This document shows, in pieces, positions 1 through 12,068 of a DNA stretch of 64,000 bases; within the stretch, counting starts at the first letter, position 1, and every line of letters starts with the position of its first letter. Position numbers and translations under genes: made by a program. Source of the DNA: Dendrobium chrysotoxum (lineage: Eukaryota; Streptophyta; Magnoliopsida; Asparagales; Orchidaceae); assembly GCA_019925795.1 (NCBI GenBank), contig CM034314.1, positions 100,249,264 to 100,313,263 of the forward strand. The letters run 5' to 3'. Under the pieces are notes generated by a model, which had not been told where the DNA came from, ran no database searches, and saw only the letters and a list, made by a program, of their open reading frames with translations.

Positions 1-240
1 TTCAAAGTAATCTTAGCCTAAGATAAGTTACCTCCAAATTTGTTTGTTATTTAAAAAATGCATTAATTAGTACTAATTGAAGGAACATAATGTTTGACCC
101 CTAAGAAATTGAATAATAATATCCTTGTTATTTGCAATTAATGATTGACTTATTTTTTCCACAAATGATAACATCATTTTAGGAATAATGAATTATTATA
201 TTCAAAGTAAAATTGTCATTTGTACTTATATTTGCTAATA

Positions 241-438
241 TTTATGTGTTGTAGAGATGAGGATGCTCAGGTAGATGAGCAACTTTACACATAGAGACAG
301 AATGTGAAATGAGTATATACGTGAAAAAGTTGGAGTAGCTCCAGTGGAAAAATAAGAATTGGATTCTTAATGGAACATAATGGAGAAACAAATTCATGTA
401 GCTGATCCCACATAGTGGGATAGAGGCTTGATGTTGTT
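241..438 (+). mobile_element. RTE-clade LINE, short 5'-truncated 3' end
   Basis: From about 246 the sequence follows the 3' end of the longer RTE copy at 9,681-12,137 (compare 11,761 onward, then 12,062-12,120), with the middle of that stretch deleted. It ends in a short GATGTTGTTG tail like the longer copy. The flanks repeat each other: GTACTTATAT plus about nine further bases occurs at 222-240 and again from 439, with two mismatches, which fits the long target duplication of a LINE. The fragment codes for nothing useful. The family call rests on identity with the longer copy. Confidence 0.8.
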
Positions 439-461
439 GTACTTATATCTGCAAATAATTT

Positions 462-2774
462 GATATCCCACATTTGACTATTGAAACTTTATTCATCCGA
501 TGAAGTAAATTTGAGTGGGGTTGTAGCTATAATGCAAAAAAAACATAAACATAACTCCATAGATGGAGAAACAAACCTTCCCTAATGAAGCCATCAGAAT
601 ATTGTAGGCTTTGAAAGAATCTCGTGATGGGAAGGAAATATCTACTACCATGAAGGATATAAGACATCCCTTTCGCATTGTGGGAATCCTTGGAAAGTAG
701 ACTAAGTGATGTATTTTAGAGATTTCCTCTAAATGAAATAGGATTTAAACATGATTTATTTTAATTTTAGGGGTTAAATTTTCCTATAAGATTAAGCCCC
801 TATGACTAATTATATCATGAACATGATACCCAAGAAAACTCTCAATTAAGAAGCAATGCTTGTGTTCAACATTATGAGAGGGTAAAAATAGTTAGGACAT
901 ATTTATGTTCAAGAAAGTCAAACGACAATAGGTTTTTGGGGAAGACACTATGAAAATTATGGTAAAATGAGACAAGTCCATAGAGCATACCCATGGATCA
1001 ACAAAGATAGACTAAAGGGAAGAAATAGAATTATTCAAGTCTTACAACTCTACAACTAGAATAGATAGTGCCTAGAGTGGACACATGATATCACTAAGGA
1101 CATCTGCCTTGAGATATTGAGGACATAGATTTTAAAATAGTCTATTGTGGTATTATAACACCACAACCTCTAGAAAGAGATACCTAAACTGGACTCACAA
1201 TACCATAAATATATCTGGCTTGACATACAACACATAAAGTCACTTATAATCCACAACCTTTGGAGTGAGTTGCCCGAATTGGACTCATGATGCTCACAAA
1301 AGCTTCTATGTTGAATTAACATTGGGGGACTTGAACTAACACATTGGCTAGAGGAAGATGCCTAGTAAGGACTCAAAGTACCTGGAAAGAGTATGCACCT
1401 TGAAGATGACAACAAATTCTAGACTTCAAGGTTGCATCAGTATGTAGGATTGTTGATGCATATTATATGACTTAACCTTAATCACATTGTTAACGGCGCA
1501 AAACCCTAAATAGCATGAACGAAGGCAGAATTGCGGAATCCTAAGCAGAATCAGGTGTGTTCATGAGGCTTCAAGGCTTCGGGCGTCCATGAGGCTTCAA
1601 GGCTTTGGCTGTGTGAGGGCTCGTTCTACTAGAGATAATAAATCAATAACTAATAACACAAAATTAATCATTATATTATTTAGAAACTAAAATTATATAA
1701 ATATTTAAAATATTATTAAATTAAAAAATCACAAAATAAATTTGTGCGCGCCATGCGCCATTGTGCGCACATGGAACAAATGGCGCTTGCCAACTTAATT
1801 CTGTGCGACCCGCCATGCAGTTGGCACCATAGGTACGCCGCGCCACGCCGTACACCATGGCGCTCGCCATTGATAAATATGCTTAATCATGAAGATAATG
1901 AAGTCATACGATTGACCTGATATCATGACTAGGTCATAGGTCAAGAATGCCACTAGATCCGGCTAGACATATTTTAGAAAAGTGGTGTTATTAAAGATTG
2001 CATGATGTTGGAAGATTGACAAGAGGCCCGACTCCTATAGCTCAGATGCACATGAGTTGACTGGTTGACAGAATCAATATTGTTATGATATTTTCATATA
2101 ATTACAATGAAGTATCTTAATCTTAATAAATATATTAATAGTTAAAATAATAATTAATTTATTAATCATATAAGAAAGCTAAATCTCATAAATAAACTTG
2201 TTTGGGAAGCTACCTAAACTATCAATTTAAAAAAAGGAATTTTTTGCCTTTTCTAAAATTGGACCTTTTTCAGGGTTATTTTTTCAGTGATCAAAATTTG
2301 CTTTTGTTGGTCAAGAAAGTAGATGCAAAACACAGAAAGCTGCACTAAATGAGGCCTAAGCTTAGTCCAGCCTTTCCCTAAAGAGAAGAAAACTTGAGGA
2401 GTGTATTTAGCTAATTGTTTGGGATTTTAAGTTTGAATCGACTAAATCCACAAATAAGCTCCAACCATCGAAACATTTTAGGTCCTAAGCTTTTCTCTTA
2501 GATTATCCTCACTTAGCTTATCTAGATAAGTAACAAAATTGGTCCTAACACAATCTATGAGGTTGACATTTCAAAAAATGTTATATTTTGCAAAACTATA
2601 AAATATCAAGTATGTGCATAAGCCACGCAGACAAGAAAGTCGTGTAAATCATGAGATTGAGCTAAGTATGATAAATTCTGATTTGGGTGGCAAGAAATGC
2701 ACTTAACTAAAATTGAAAAAAATGTTATGAAATTTTCATTGATGATTGTACCAAATTCACCAGACTCAATATAC
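462..2774. other. AT-rich stretch without recognisable gene
   Basis: I see no coding sequence of more than chance length. Two local features stand out: a GGCTTCAAGGCTT repeat occurring twice at about 1,566-1,610, and a GC-rich, GCGCCA-rich patch at 1,741-1,875 described separately. The rest is unclassified intergenic sequence. Confidence 0.6.
1741..1880. repeat. GCGCCA-rich patch, possible transposon terminus
   Basis: A sharply GC-rich island in AT-rich DNA, with repeated GCGCCA/TGGCGC words in both orientations. Its right edge, read on the minus strand (ATTTATCAATGGCGA...), resembles 22,482-22,500 on the plus strand (ATTTGTCAATGGCGA...), so the two may be ends of one DNA-transposon family. 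No duplication or matching inverted end was found, so the call is tentative. Confidence 0.3.
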
Positions 2775-2783
2775 TAAGAAATA

Positions 2784-3012
2784 AGGAAAAAGGACCAAAA
2801 TAGTCCCTTGATTCTTTATGAAAGGCCAAAATGGTCCCCAACTATTTTAAAAGATCATTTTGATCCCAAAACGCTTTTAAGAGGAACTAAAATAATCCCA
2901 CCATTGGACTATTTTGGTTTCTTTTTAAGGACTTGAGGGACCAAGATGGTTTAGTTAGAGATCATTTTTGTCCTTCATAAAGAGTTAAGAGACAATTTTG
3001 ATCTTTTTTCCC
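2784..3012. mobile_element. Mutator-type MITE with 9-bp target duplication
   Basis: A 229-bp non-coding element with inverted ends of about 60 bp. The left end reads AGGAAAAAGGACCAAAATAG. The right end, reverse-complemented, reads GGGAAAAAAGATCAAAATTG, and the match continues through CTCTTTATGA-type sequence. The element is flanked by identical TAAGAAATA at 2,775-2,783 and 3,013-3,021. The identity runs on into two more bases, so the exact edge is ambiguous. A 9-bp duplication with long inverted repeats is typical of Mutator-like elements. There is no transposase inside. Confidence 0.8.
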
Positions 3013-3021
3013 TAAGAAATA

Positions 3022-4184
3022 AGTATGTAATATAAAACTTCAAAATATATAAAGTTGGCATTAAGAATAACTTTAAAAAAAATAAAATAAAACTTAGGTC
3101 TGATATAAAAAGAATATAAATATGGTTTTCTAAATTCCTTCTTTGAAGAACATGGTGTAGCTCATGAGGTGATCCCCTTGTTCTCCTAAATCGAGTAAAG
3201 TAACAAAAAAAAAAAGAAGAGAGAAGACAAAAATATGATTATAGTCATATTGATTAGTTCTGGAGCACATAAGAATTTAAGGAGGAAGCATTCTTTATCT
3301 GCTTATCACATCAAAAAAAATGGACAATTTTCAAAACATATATATGATTGAAAAGATCCATTTTACCAGAGCTTAAAAATGTGAATGTCTGGGTGTCACC
3401 CTAAAAAAATTGCTCCTTTTACATAGGAGTAAGATTGGGCTAAAAAACGTTGATTGTTTATTTAAATCCTAATCATTTTTCTGCTGCTTTTTTCTCAAAT
3501 GTGATGTTTTACAATTAAATAATATTATTGATGAAATATTTTTTTTCTCAAGAGCAAGATGTACAGGCACCTAAATGAGCATCTATATTTATCATAATTT
3601 GTCACAAATAATTCTGCTCTTAAGCTTAGAAGTGAAGGAGTGGGAAAAGATACCATTTTTGGTGATGATTTCTATATATTTCTTTTAAATGATGGACTAT
3701 CAGCATATAATGAGGCAACCAGTTCTATTGATGGCTCTTTTTGAAGAGAAGGGATTAACAAAGAAGTGGAGTCTATCATGTCCAACCATGCTAGAGAATT
3801 GGTTGTTTGGACACCCGCTGCCAAATAAATCAAAAGCAAGTAGACTTTAAGAAAGAAATTAAAACCTGATAGACCCAGTGACAAATTTAACGCAAAATAA
3901 ATGGCTATAAATTTCAAAGAAAATAAGATTTCAATTACTTTGATACATATTTATTCCAATTACCTGTTTGGGATCACTTTTTATTTAATTTTTTGTTTTT
4001 TCTTAAAAAAAAACCTAGCAAAACTTGTTCACAAAATTAGTTTTCTATTTTCTTTTATAAAAACAAATTGATTTGTTAACAAAAAAGATTTTTTAAAAAG
4101 TGAACTCCCACTCCCCACTTGTTGGCACACCTCCTATGGCAGTCATCAATCAGATCATTGCCTCGTGACGCCAAATCTAATCAC

Positions 4185-4215
<31 letters not shown>

Positions 4216-5364
4216 TATACCCATATGTGCATCCAATCGCTATCGCTGCTCGGTTAATTGGTGCTCTCTCTCCTCTCTCCTCCCCCATCCTATGCATTTG
4301 ATGCATGTACAATGAAGAGATGCGTGAATTTTTGGGGGGAAGAAATAAATGTGTTTTTTAAAAAAATAAATAATAAGAATATAAAATATTTTTGGTTTCT
4401 AAGAACAAAAAACAATTAAAAAAAATTAAAAAACAAGAATAAAAAACAAAATATCAAAAAGAGTCCAAATGGCCCCTTAATTATCAAATGAGCGCTAAAA
4501 CTCTCTCAAAAATGGTGATTAGAAGAAGTTGACATGCATCAACTTAAAAGTTGGTTAGCGTTTGACAAATATTTATTTATGGCTTACAAAAAGCATGTAA
4601 ATAGTGGCATCTTAAACTATATTAAGCTAACCATTATATGATTATCTATCTTCATACAAATGACTTGACAATTACGTCAAGTATATGAAAGCCCTAAATA
4701 CTTAGGATGAGGTTAGTGATGATGAAAAATCATGAAAAGCATTTGTCATCATCCCATTTTGATATGAAGGATCAGGTGAAGCTAATGCCATTCTAGGTGT
4801 TAAACCTAGATGATGAGAAAAACCAAGAATGCATATTTTTTGAAAGCAGTTTTCCTCGTAAAGCAAAGTAGATGGGCCTCTAGATGATTGTTTTAAAATC
4901 AACATTTTGTATCCACTAATCATTCTATGCTTAAGATTAGACATAAAATAGCTTGCAATGATAGTAGTTTTGGTAATGATTTTTAAATGTTTCTTTTAAA
5001 TGATGAAAAACTAACTAAATAATCTTTAAGGTAAGAGTGCCTTGATAACATCGAGTCCAACTTAGAATACTATTTCGAATGGGCCCATGTCAACGCCCTT
5101 AGTAGAGATAGTGATCAGATGAGATCTTGGAATGTATCCAGAAGTATGTATTTATAACCCTCGACCTAAAGGATGAACAAATCTACCATTTCAAACTCCA
5201 TTCAACCATAAGCTACTCATTTAAATTTCGATCAACAATAAGCTTAAGGCATGAATCTCGTTGAACTTGAAGTTCATAAAGCTCAACTATCTTGTAATTG
5301 AGCTTAACACATTATAGTGATTGGTGATTGAATCTCTTTCTAACATCTTAAGATTGAAAAACTT
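3022..5364. other. Intergenic stretch, no gene recognised
   Basis: AT-rich sequence with poly-A/T runs. Two weakly similar passages sit near 3,650-3,700 and 4,960-5,010 (both contain GGTRATGATTT then TTTCTTTTAAATGATG), suggesting old duplicated repeat sequence. An 80-residue minus-strand frame at 4,702-4,944 matches nothing I recognise. Confidence 0.5.
4183..4215. repeat. (TC)n(AC)n microsatellite
   Basis: Uninterrupted TC dinucleotides pass directly into AC dinucleotides and then a short AT stretch. Confidence 0.9.
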
Positions 5365-5640
5365 TTGTAATATGTACCTTGCTGATTGCGGAAGGCTTTT
5401 CATGCATATTCGAGAATACCTTCATGGTTTAGCTAATGATGTTGAAGGTAATGTTCATGTTGAGGGATTGGCGAATGACCTGAATAGGTTGTTTGTTCAT
5501 AAACTCCCACTTTTCCTAATTGGTTGATAGTAGATTACTCTATTCAAAAGTTGATGAAGCTTTCTCCAATACAGATAATTCATTATACACACCTTCCAAA
5601 ATCCAAAGTTCAGGTCATTAAAGTTATTGATTTTGATCTT
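5365..5640 (-). pseudogene. copia gag N-terminal fragment, array unit 1
   Basis: On the minus strand the frames give NFGFWK near the primer site, then RQSLNMNITFNIIS and SNMHEKPSAISKVH, matching the start of a Ty1/copia nucleocapsid/capsid precursor. Stops and frame changes separate the pieces. This is the clearest MYEKPSA-type motif of the four units. No protease, integrase or reverse transcriptase follows, so the unit could never have been autonomous. Confidence 0.6.
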
Positions 5641-6188
5641 CCCATCATTTATGCTCAAATCTAAAAGCTTTCTTGGCCAAAACTCTAATATCAGTTGAAA
5701 AGAAAAATAGTGGCGATCAAACCAAGAGAAAATTAGAAATCAACCAAGCAAAAATACAACCAAGAGCATGCACAAATTTATGTTGTTCAATGAGATTCAC
5801 CTATATTCATAGTTGTATGGAGATTGAATAATCCACCGATCTTCAAAAAGAGTACAGAGATTACACATCATATAAAAATAAAATTGAAGATGAGAATAGA
5901 GATACCATTTTGTTAATGTTATTGATTAAGAGAGAATGCAATTAGATGTCACGAAGATGAGAACTGGACATAAGGCATTGTTGTTATTATATTATTATCA
6001 TTCTCTTTCTCTTCTTTTTTCTTTTTCTGCTGCAACAGGCTAAATGAGAACTTCCCATACTATAATTCAAAGCTTCTCTTCTTTATGGCACTGAAACTAG
6101 CAGCATCTCTTTCATGAACAAGTGTAAAACTACACAACTACAAGCACCTAAAAATCTCCTCTTGCTATCTCAGATGGCAGCCCCACTT

Positions 6189-6480
6189 CCATTGCATGTA
6201 CCTTGCTGACTATGGAAGGCTATTCAAACATATTGGAGAGCACCTTCATGATGCTTGTTGTAGTGGCCTTCTCTAAGGATGTTGATGGCAATGTTCATGT
6301 TGACGGATAGGCAAATGAGCTATAGAGTTTGTTTATTCATCAGCTCCCAATTAACCTGATCAACTAAAAGTGGATTTACTACCCTTTAGTGATTGATGGA
6401 GCTCTCTGGTACAGATAATTCTTTATCCACATCTTCCAAAACCCAAAATTCAGGCCATCTAACGTATTGATTTTAATCTT
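6189..6480 (-). pseudogene. copia gag N-terminal fragment, array unit 2
   Basis: Same position in its unit as the fragment at 5,365-5,640. Minus-strand frames show MNIAINIL and SIMKVLSNMFE, interrupted by stops. It is aligned to the others by the TACCTTGCTGA and GTTCATGTTGA plus-strand landmarks. Confidence 0.5.
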
Positions 6481-6975
6481 TTTGTTGTCCATGCTCAAAT
6501 CTGAAAACTTTATAGTCTAAAGCTTTGATACTTAAAAGGAAAAAAATAATAATAACAATAAAAAAATCCAAAGAAGCGACATCAACCCAACAAAAAATAC
6601 AACCAAATAGCATGCACTATGTTGTTCGATGAGGTCCACATACGTTTACACAGATTGAATAATCTCTCCTAAGCTTCAGAAGGAGTGTATAGAGTATATA
6701 AAATTGTAGATGAGGATAGAGATACAACTTTGATAATGCCATGAATTGTGAGAGAACATAACCACAAGCTACAAAAATAAGTAGATGTAGAGAAGAAGAC
6801 ATTATTGTTGTATTTTTGTCTTCATTTCTCCATTGCAAAAGTTCAAATAACAGCTTCTCATACTATTTTCAAAAGCTTCTCCTCTTAATAGCACCGAAAC
6901 TAAAGCATCTATTTCTTGAAGAAATGGAAGATCTCTCTCTTGTAAACACCCAAAAGATTCATCTCATAGCCCCTC

Positions 6976-7240
6976 TCGCATTGCGGAGTATGGCAGCCTT
7001 TTCATACATATTGATGAGCACTTTCATAATGGTTGTTCTAGTGAGTTTGCTAAGGATATTGAAAGCATTGTTCATGTTGAGGGATAGGCAAATAACCCTA
7101 GAATTTGTTTGTTCAACTCCTATTTTTCTTGATCGTGTGTGGAATACTCCATTCAATGGTTGATGGAGTTTTACCTAGTACAAATAATCCTTTATTCGTA
7201 TCTTCCAAAACCAAAAGTTCCAGCTATTGAATCCATGCTA
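6976..7240 (-). pseudogene. copia gag N-terminal fragment, array unit 3
   Basis: Has the longest open gag frame of the array: on the minus strand 7,156-6,959 reads CLSLNMNNAFNILSKL followed by TTIMKVLINMYEKAA. The primer site just upstream is the best preserved of the four. A (TA)n run at about 7,329-7,350 lies in the LTR-like part of this unit. Confidence 0.55.
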
Positions 7241-7760
7241 AAAATCTGAAAGCTTTCTAGACCAAAGTTCTGATACTACTTAGAAGAAAAATGGTCATGA
7301 GCAAGACATGCGAAGATGCGAAATCAACTCAATATATATATATATATATACAATTAAGGGCACACATACATTTTTATAGTTTGATGGAATTTACCTACAT
7401 CAACAATTACACAAGATTTAATAATCCACGTAAATTCAAAAGAAGTAGATAAGGAGATTACACATCATATCAAGTTAGAGATGAGGACAAGGACATCACT
7501 TTGTCAATGCCACTGCCTAAGAGAGAATACAACCAGATATTATGAAGATAAGGACAAGATGTGGAGAAGAAGAAAATATTGTTATTATATTATTCTCTTC
7601 CTTTCACTACAGCAAGGGTCAAAATGAGAACTCTCATATTATGGTAAAAGCCTTATGTTTATAACACCCAAATAAGCACATCTCCTTCTTAAGAAAGTAT
7701 ATCTCCCTCCTGCAAGCACCCAAAAACTCCTCCCATTGATTTCTCAACTAGCAACCCCTC

Positions 7761-8040
7761 TCCCATTATATTTACCTTGAAGACTACAGAAGATTTTTCA
7801 TACATATTGGACAGCACCTTCATGAAACTATTGTATTCGCTAAGGATGTTGAAGCCAATGCTCATATTGAGAGATAAATGAAAGACCCACGGTGCTTGTT
7901 TACCTATTAGCTCCCACTTTTTATGATGTCCTGACTGGATTTACTCCATGCAGTAGTTGATGGAGACTTATATGGTACTGATAATCCTTTATTCGCATCT
8001 TCCAAAACCCATAGTTCAGGCCATCAAACTTATCGATTTT
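7761..8040 (-). pseudogene. copia gag N-terminal fragment, array unit 4
   Basis: Most decayed copy. It is recognised by collinearity with the other units (CATACATATTGGACAGCACC, GCTAAGGATGTTGAAG on the plus strand) rather than by an open frame. Confidence 0.45.
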
Positions 8041-8520
8041 GATATTACAATTGCCCATGGTAAAATCTAAAAGCTTTACAGATCAAATCTCTTATCCTAG
8101 TTGTTATAAGAAAATTAGTTACAAGCCAACCATGCAAAAATGTAAAATCAACTTAGCAGAAATACAACTAAGAGCACACACAAATTTATGTGGTTTGATG
8201 AGATCCACCAACAAACATTGTTGCAAAGAGATTGAAAAATCTATTGAGCTTCAAAAGTACAAAAAGAATCACATGCTGCAAGCAAAAACCCACATGTTAC
8301 GAGGATGAGGGCTGGAAACATAGAGTAAGATATTGTTATACTATTCTATTCTTTTCTGTACTGCAATAGTCCAAATGAGAGTATCTCATATTATGGTCAA
8401 AGGCTGCTCTTGATGGTACCAAAACCAACATCTTCTTGAAGAAGTGGAAACCACCATCCTACAAGAACCCAAAAATCTCCTTCATTGTTCTCTCAATTGG
8501 CAGTTCCTATCCCATTCACC

Positions 8521-9197
8521 TCCCTCTTCTATTTATTTGTTTGTAGGTGTGGGATATCAAGTCCACCCCCAACCACCCACCAATTGATTGTAAAGATCTT
8601 TACATTAAATCAGATCTTGAAAGAATCTCATTAAGAGAGAATTTAGCTCCACATCTATAATACATCATAGATATTTACATCCAGTAAACAATCTAAAAAA
8701 TAAAAAATATGGCAAAAGATAACTAATTAATGCTAATGCACAAGACTTGCATATCTAATGAATGCAAATTTTACGAGTTGCACCATTTACTTTTAGGAAA
8801 AAATAATAATTCTAATGAAATAAGTATTTGATATTTGTTTACAAATTTGGGAAAATTGTAATGCTTCTTATAAAATAATAATTGATTAATCACAAAAAGA
8901 TTTATCATCTCAAAGCACAAAATATGTACAATATCCACCATCAGTAGTGTCACAACCTGGCCCAAAAGCTTGAATTAACGAGGTGGGAATAAACGGTCGA
9001 ACGGTTATTTAAAATTTCATTTGCTAACTAATTATCTCCAATATATTGAAAGTGCCACTAAACCTCAAATGTATTAAAGTAAAATACTATAAATACATTT
9101 TCATTGAAACGTCGCGCCTACGATACACGTTATCTCCTCTTCTACTCATTTAAGCTCTTTGAATAATACATGTGTTCATTTGTGAATATATGTGTGA
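8521..9197. other. Non-coding, possibly start of a decayed LTR
   Basis: No gene. From 8,949 the sequence TGTCACAACCTGGCCC resembles the beginning of plant Ty3/gypsy LTRs, and the AT-rich text continues after hAT element 1 at 14,759. No 5-bp duplication or matching end was found. Confidence 0.3.
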
Positions 9198-9680
9198 GTC
9201 ATAACCAAGGTTCTCAAAACCGGACAAGACCGGCCGGTTGAACCGTGTACGGGCCGGCTGAGTGGTTCGGCTTCATCAGAGAACCGGAATAGCACAAAAC
9301 CGATAGAAAACATTCCTTTCTCCTATTTGCTTCAAATCTAAACCTTGGAATGTAAGTTTTGAAAATCCTAATTTTTCAAAGTTTTGTTTTGGCAATGTTT
9401 TTGAATTTTTGAGTTGAAAAGCTTTTGGTATGAGCTTTTTGTATGTTTGAATTAGGATTTGATATTAGGATTTGATTTTATTCTTGAAAATCCTAATGAA
9501 GTGAATGCAAATTTTAACAAAGTTATTTCTACCAATTAAAGTAAAATTGATTTTGTATTTGATTCTTAGTTAATTTATATTGTTTTTGTATTAGGTATTG
9601 GTATTCCTATAAGTTAGTCTAGATGAAATTCAATGAAATTCATTTAAGGTATTTATTTTTTACATTTGATTGAAAATAAA

Positions 9681-9870
9681 TGGACATGTTGGTAGAGAGG
9701 TAGATGATTTTAAAAACATTCATGGTGGCCATGAGTTTGGAACGATAAATGAAGGTGGTAAGACCATATTAAATTTTTCTTTAGCTTATAATTTTTTAAT
9801 TGTTAATACCTTATTTAAGAAAAAAGATGAGTATCTCATCACTTATAAAAATGGATATAGTACAACTTAG
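9681..9870 (+). pseudogene. LINE endonuclease, C-terminal remnant
   Basis: The frame reads GHVGREVDDFKNIHGGHEFG and then a NEGG...LIVNTLF stretch, the pattern of the apurinic-type (exonuclease/endonuclease/phosphatase) domain of plant RTE elements. The catalytic N-terminal part is missing because of 5' truncation. A stop at 9,868-9,870 and further stops follow before the connector region. Confidence 0.7.
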
Positions 9871-10230
9871 ATTAATTATTTTATTATAAGAAAATTATAT
9901 CGTTTAGATTGCAATGATTGTAAAGTTATTCCGAATGAAAATTTATGTACCAAACATTAATTATTAATTTTGGACTATAAAATAAAGGGGCTGAAAATAA
10001 AAAATAAAGTAAAATGATTTTCTAGGATTAGATGGGGACATTTAAAGAATATTAACAAAAATATTTTTGAGAGTAAGATTTTAGATCTTAATATTTTATT
10101 TGTGCATGAGGATGCTAATATTATGTGAGAAAAAGTGGCTAGTGATATTAAGAATATTGAAAAAGATATGCTTGGAGTATCAAAAGAAAAAGCTCATAAT
10201 AGTAAAAATAGTTGATGGTGGAATCGAAAT

Positions 10231-10506
10231 GTGCAAGAAAAGATAAAAAATAAGAAGATTTATTATAAAAATTGGTTTAAATGTAAAAATTTTGATAATT
10301 GGGAAAGATATAAAAAGGCACGTAAGGAATCTAAGAAAGCAATATGCGATGCAAAGATCTTAGTTTTTAATGATTTATATAATAGATTAGATATTAAGGA
10401 GGGAGAAAGATATACGTATAAGTTAGCTAAACAAAGAGATAGGAGTAGTAAGGATTTAGTTCAAGTGAAGTGTATTAAGGATGAAGATCAAAAAAAATTT
10501 TCTTAG
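10231..10506 (+). pseudogene. LINE connector between endonuclease and RT
   Basis: A lysine-rich 91-residue frame (KKIYYKNWFKCKNFDNWERY, KARKESKKAICDAK) that corresponds to the linker preceding the reverse transcriptase in RTE polyproteins. It is in another frame from the RT frame beginning near 10,530, so at least one frameshift lies between them. Confidence 0.6.
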
Positions 10507-10529
10507 AAGATGATATTCAATAAAGGTGG

Positions 10530-12068
10530 ATGAGATATTTTGCTAAACTTTTTAATGAAGAATGTGAAAATACGATTGACTTTAATGACCTTAGCACCCT
10601 AAATGAAAATAAAGATTTATGTTTTTATCGGCGTATTAGTAAAACTGAAGTTAGAGAAGCTTTAAAGAAAATGAAGGGTGGAAAGGCTGTTGGACCTGAT
10701 GATATTCCAATAGAGGTGTGGAAATGCTTAAGAGATGAAGGAATTTCTTGGCTTACTAAACTTTTTAATATTGTTTTGAAAACTAAAAAGATGCCTGATG
10801 AGTGGAGAATGAGTATGTTAATTCCTATTTTTAAGAATAAATGTGATGCACAAGATTGTACGAATTATAGAGGAATTAAGTTAATGTGTCACACTTTAAA
10901 ATTATGGGAGTGAGTTATGGAGCTTAGGTTGCGGCGTGATACTAATGTTTCTCAAAATCAATTTGGATTCATGTCGGGTAGGTCTACTATGGAAGCAATA
11001 CATTTATTGAGAGGTTTGATGGAGAAATATAGAGCGATTAAGGAGGATCTACATATAATATTTATTGATTTAGAAAAAGCATATGATAAAGTTCCAAGAG
11101 AAGTGCTATGGAGAGTTCTTGAAAAGAAAGGAGTTAATAACACTTATATTCAAATCATTAAAGATATGTATGCAGGAGCTATTACTTGTGTTCAAACACA
11201 AGGTGGTTTGACAAAGTATTTTTCTATTTCGGTTAGATTACATCAAGGATCAGCCTTAAGCCCGTATCTTTTTGCTTTAGTCATTGATGTTCTCACTAGA
11301 CATTTTCAAGAGGATGTACCTTGGTGTATGCTTTTTGCTGATGATATTCTTCTTGTTGATAAGACTAGAGAGGGAGTTGAAGGTAAACTTGAATTATGGA
11401 GGTCAACTTTAGAGTCTAAAAGTTTTCGCTTGAGTAGATCTAAAACGGAATATATGGAGTGTAATTTTAGTAGTAATAGACCTAGTGAGGGGATTGTGAC
11501 TTTGGGCGATCAAGTCATTAATAAGTGTACATGTTTTAGATATCTTAGATCTATTGTTCAGAGTGATGGTGAAATAGATGGGGATATTATCAGCAGAATT
11601 CAAGTTGGATGGTTGAAGTGGAGGAAGGCATCGGGCTTGTTGTGTGATAGAAAAGTCCCCCTCAAACTTAAGGGAAAATTCTATAAGATGGTGGTGAGAC
11701 CTACAATGCTTTATGGTGTTGAATGTTGGCCATTAAAAGAGAAGCATAATACTAAGTTAAGTGTTGTAGAGATGAGGATGCTCAGGTGGATGAGTGGCTT
11801 CACCATTAGAGATAGGATACGAAATGAGCATATATGTGAAAAGGTTGGAGTAGCTCCAGTGGAAGATAAGATTAGAGAGAGTTGCCTTTGGTTTGGTCAC
11901 ATAAAACGGCGGCCTTCTGATGACCCGGTTAGGAAAGTAGAGGTATTAGATTTGACTTATGTTAAGAAGGATAGAGGTAGACCTAAAAAGACTTGGTTAG
12001 AAAATATTAGAAATGATCATTCTTTATTAGATTTAAACGAGAATTTGACTTTTAACAGGACACAATAG
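10530..12068 (+). pseudogene. RTE reverse transcriptase, one in-frame stop
   Basis: Enzyme that copies LINE RNA at the nicked target. Motifs in order: [69 protein letters not shown], the catalytic box [10 protein letters not shown] (F-A-D-D), [13 protein letters not shown], then the C-terminal region through [15 protein letters not shown]. The frame is continuous from 10,530 to 12,068 except for a TGA at 10,912-10,914, placed where relatives have arginine, so probably a CGA to TGA change. The catalytic aspartates remain. Without the endonuclease and 5' end it cannot mobilise itself. Confidence 0.9.

Larger units (their letters stand above)
5365..8520 (-). repeat. Tandem array of four LTR-PBS-gag units (copia-derived)
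   Basis: Four head-to-tail units of about 760-825 bp start at 5,365, 6,189, 6,976 and 7,761 and share one order of landmarks. Read on the minus strand, each has LTR-like sequence, then a Met-tRNA-type primer site, then a short gag start. Remnants of the primer site lie at about 5,681-5,693, 6,521-6,533, 7,266-7,280 and 8,086-8,101. The best is in the third unit (AGTATCAGAACTTTGG, compare TGGTATCAGAGC). The gag frame shows pieces such as LNMN.AFNILS, TTTSIMKVLSNM and MHEKPSAISKVH, the pattern of Ty1/copia GAGs. The units are degenerate and full of stops. The structure looks like LTR-internal-LTR-internal concatenation, as known for TRIM elements and unequal recombination products. Confidence 0.65.

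Noticed and set aside
4702..4944. 80-residue minus-strand frame as a gene
   Set aside because: No recognisable family, no splice or promoter context; AT-rich repeat surroundings.
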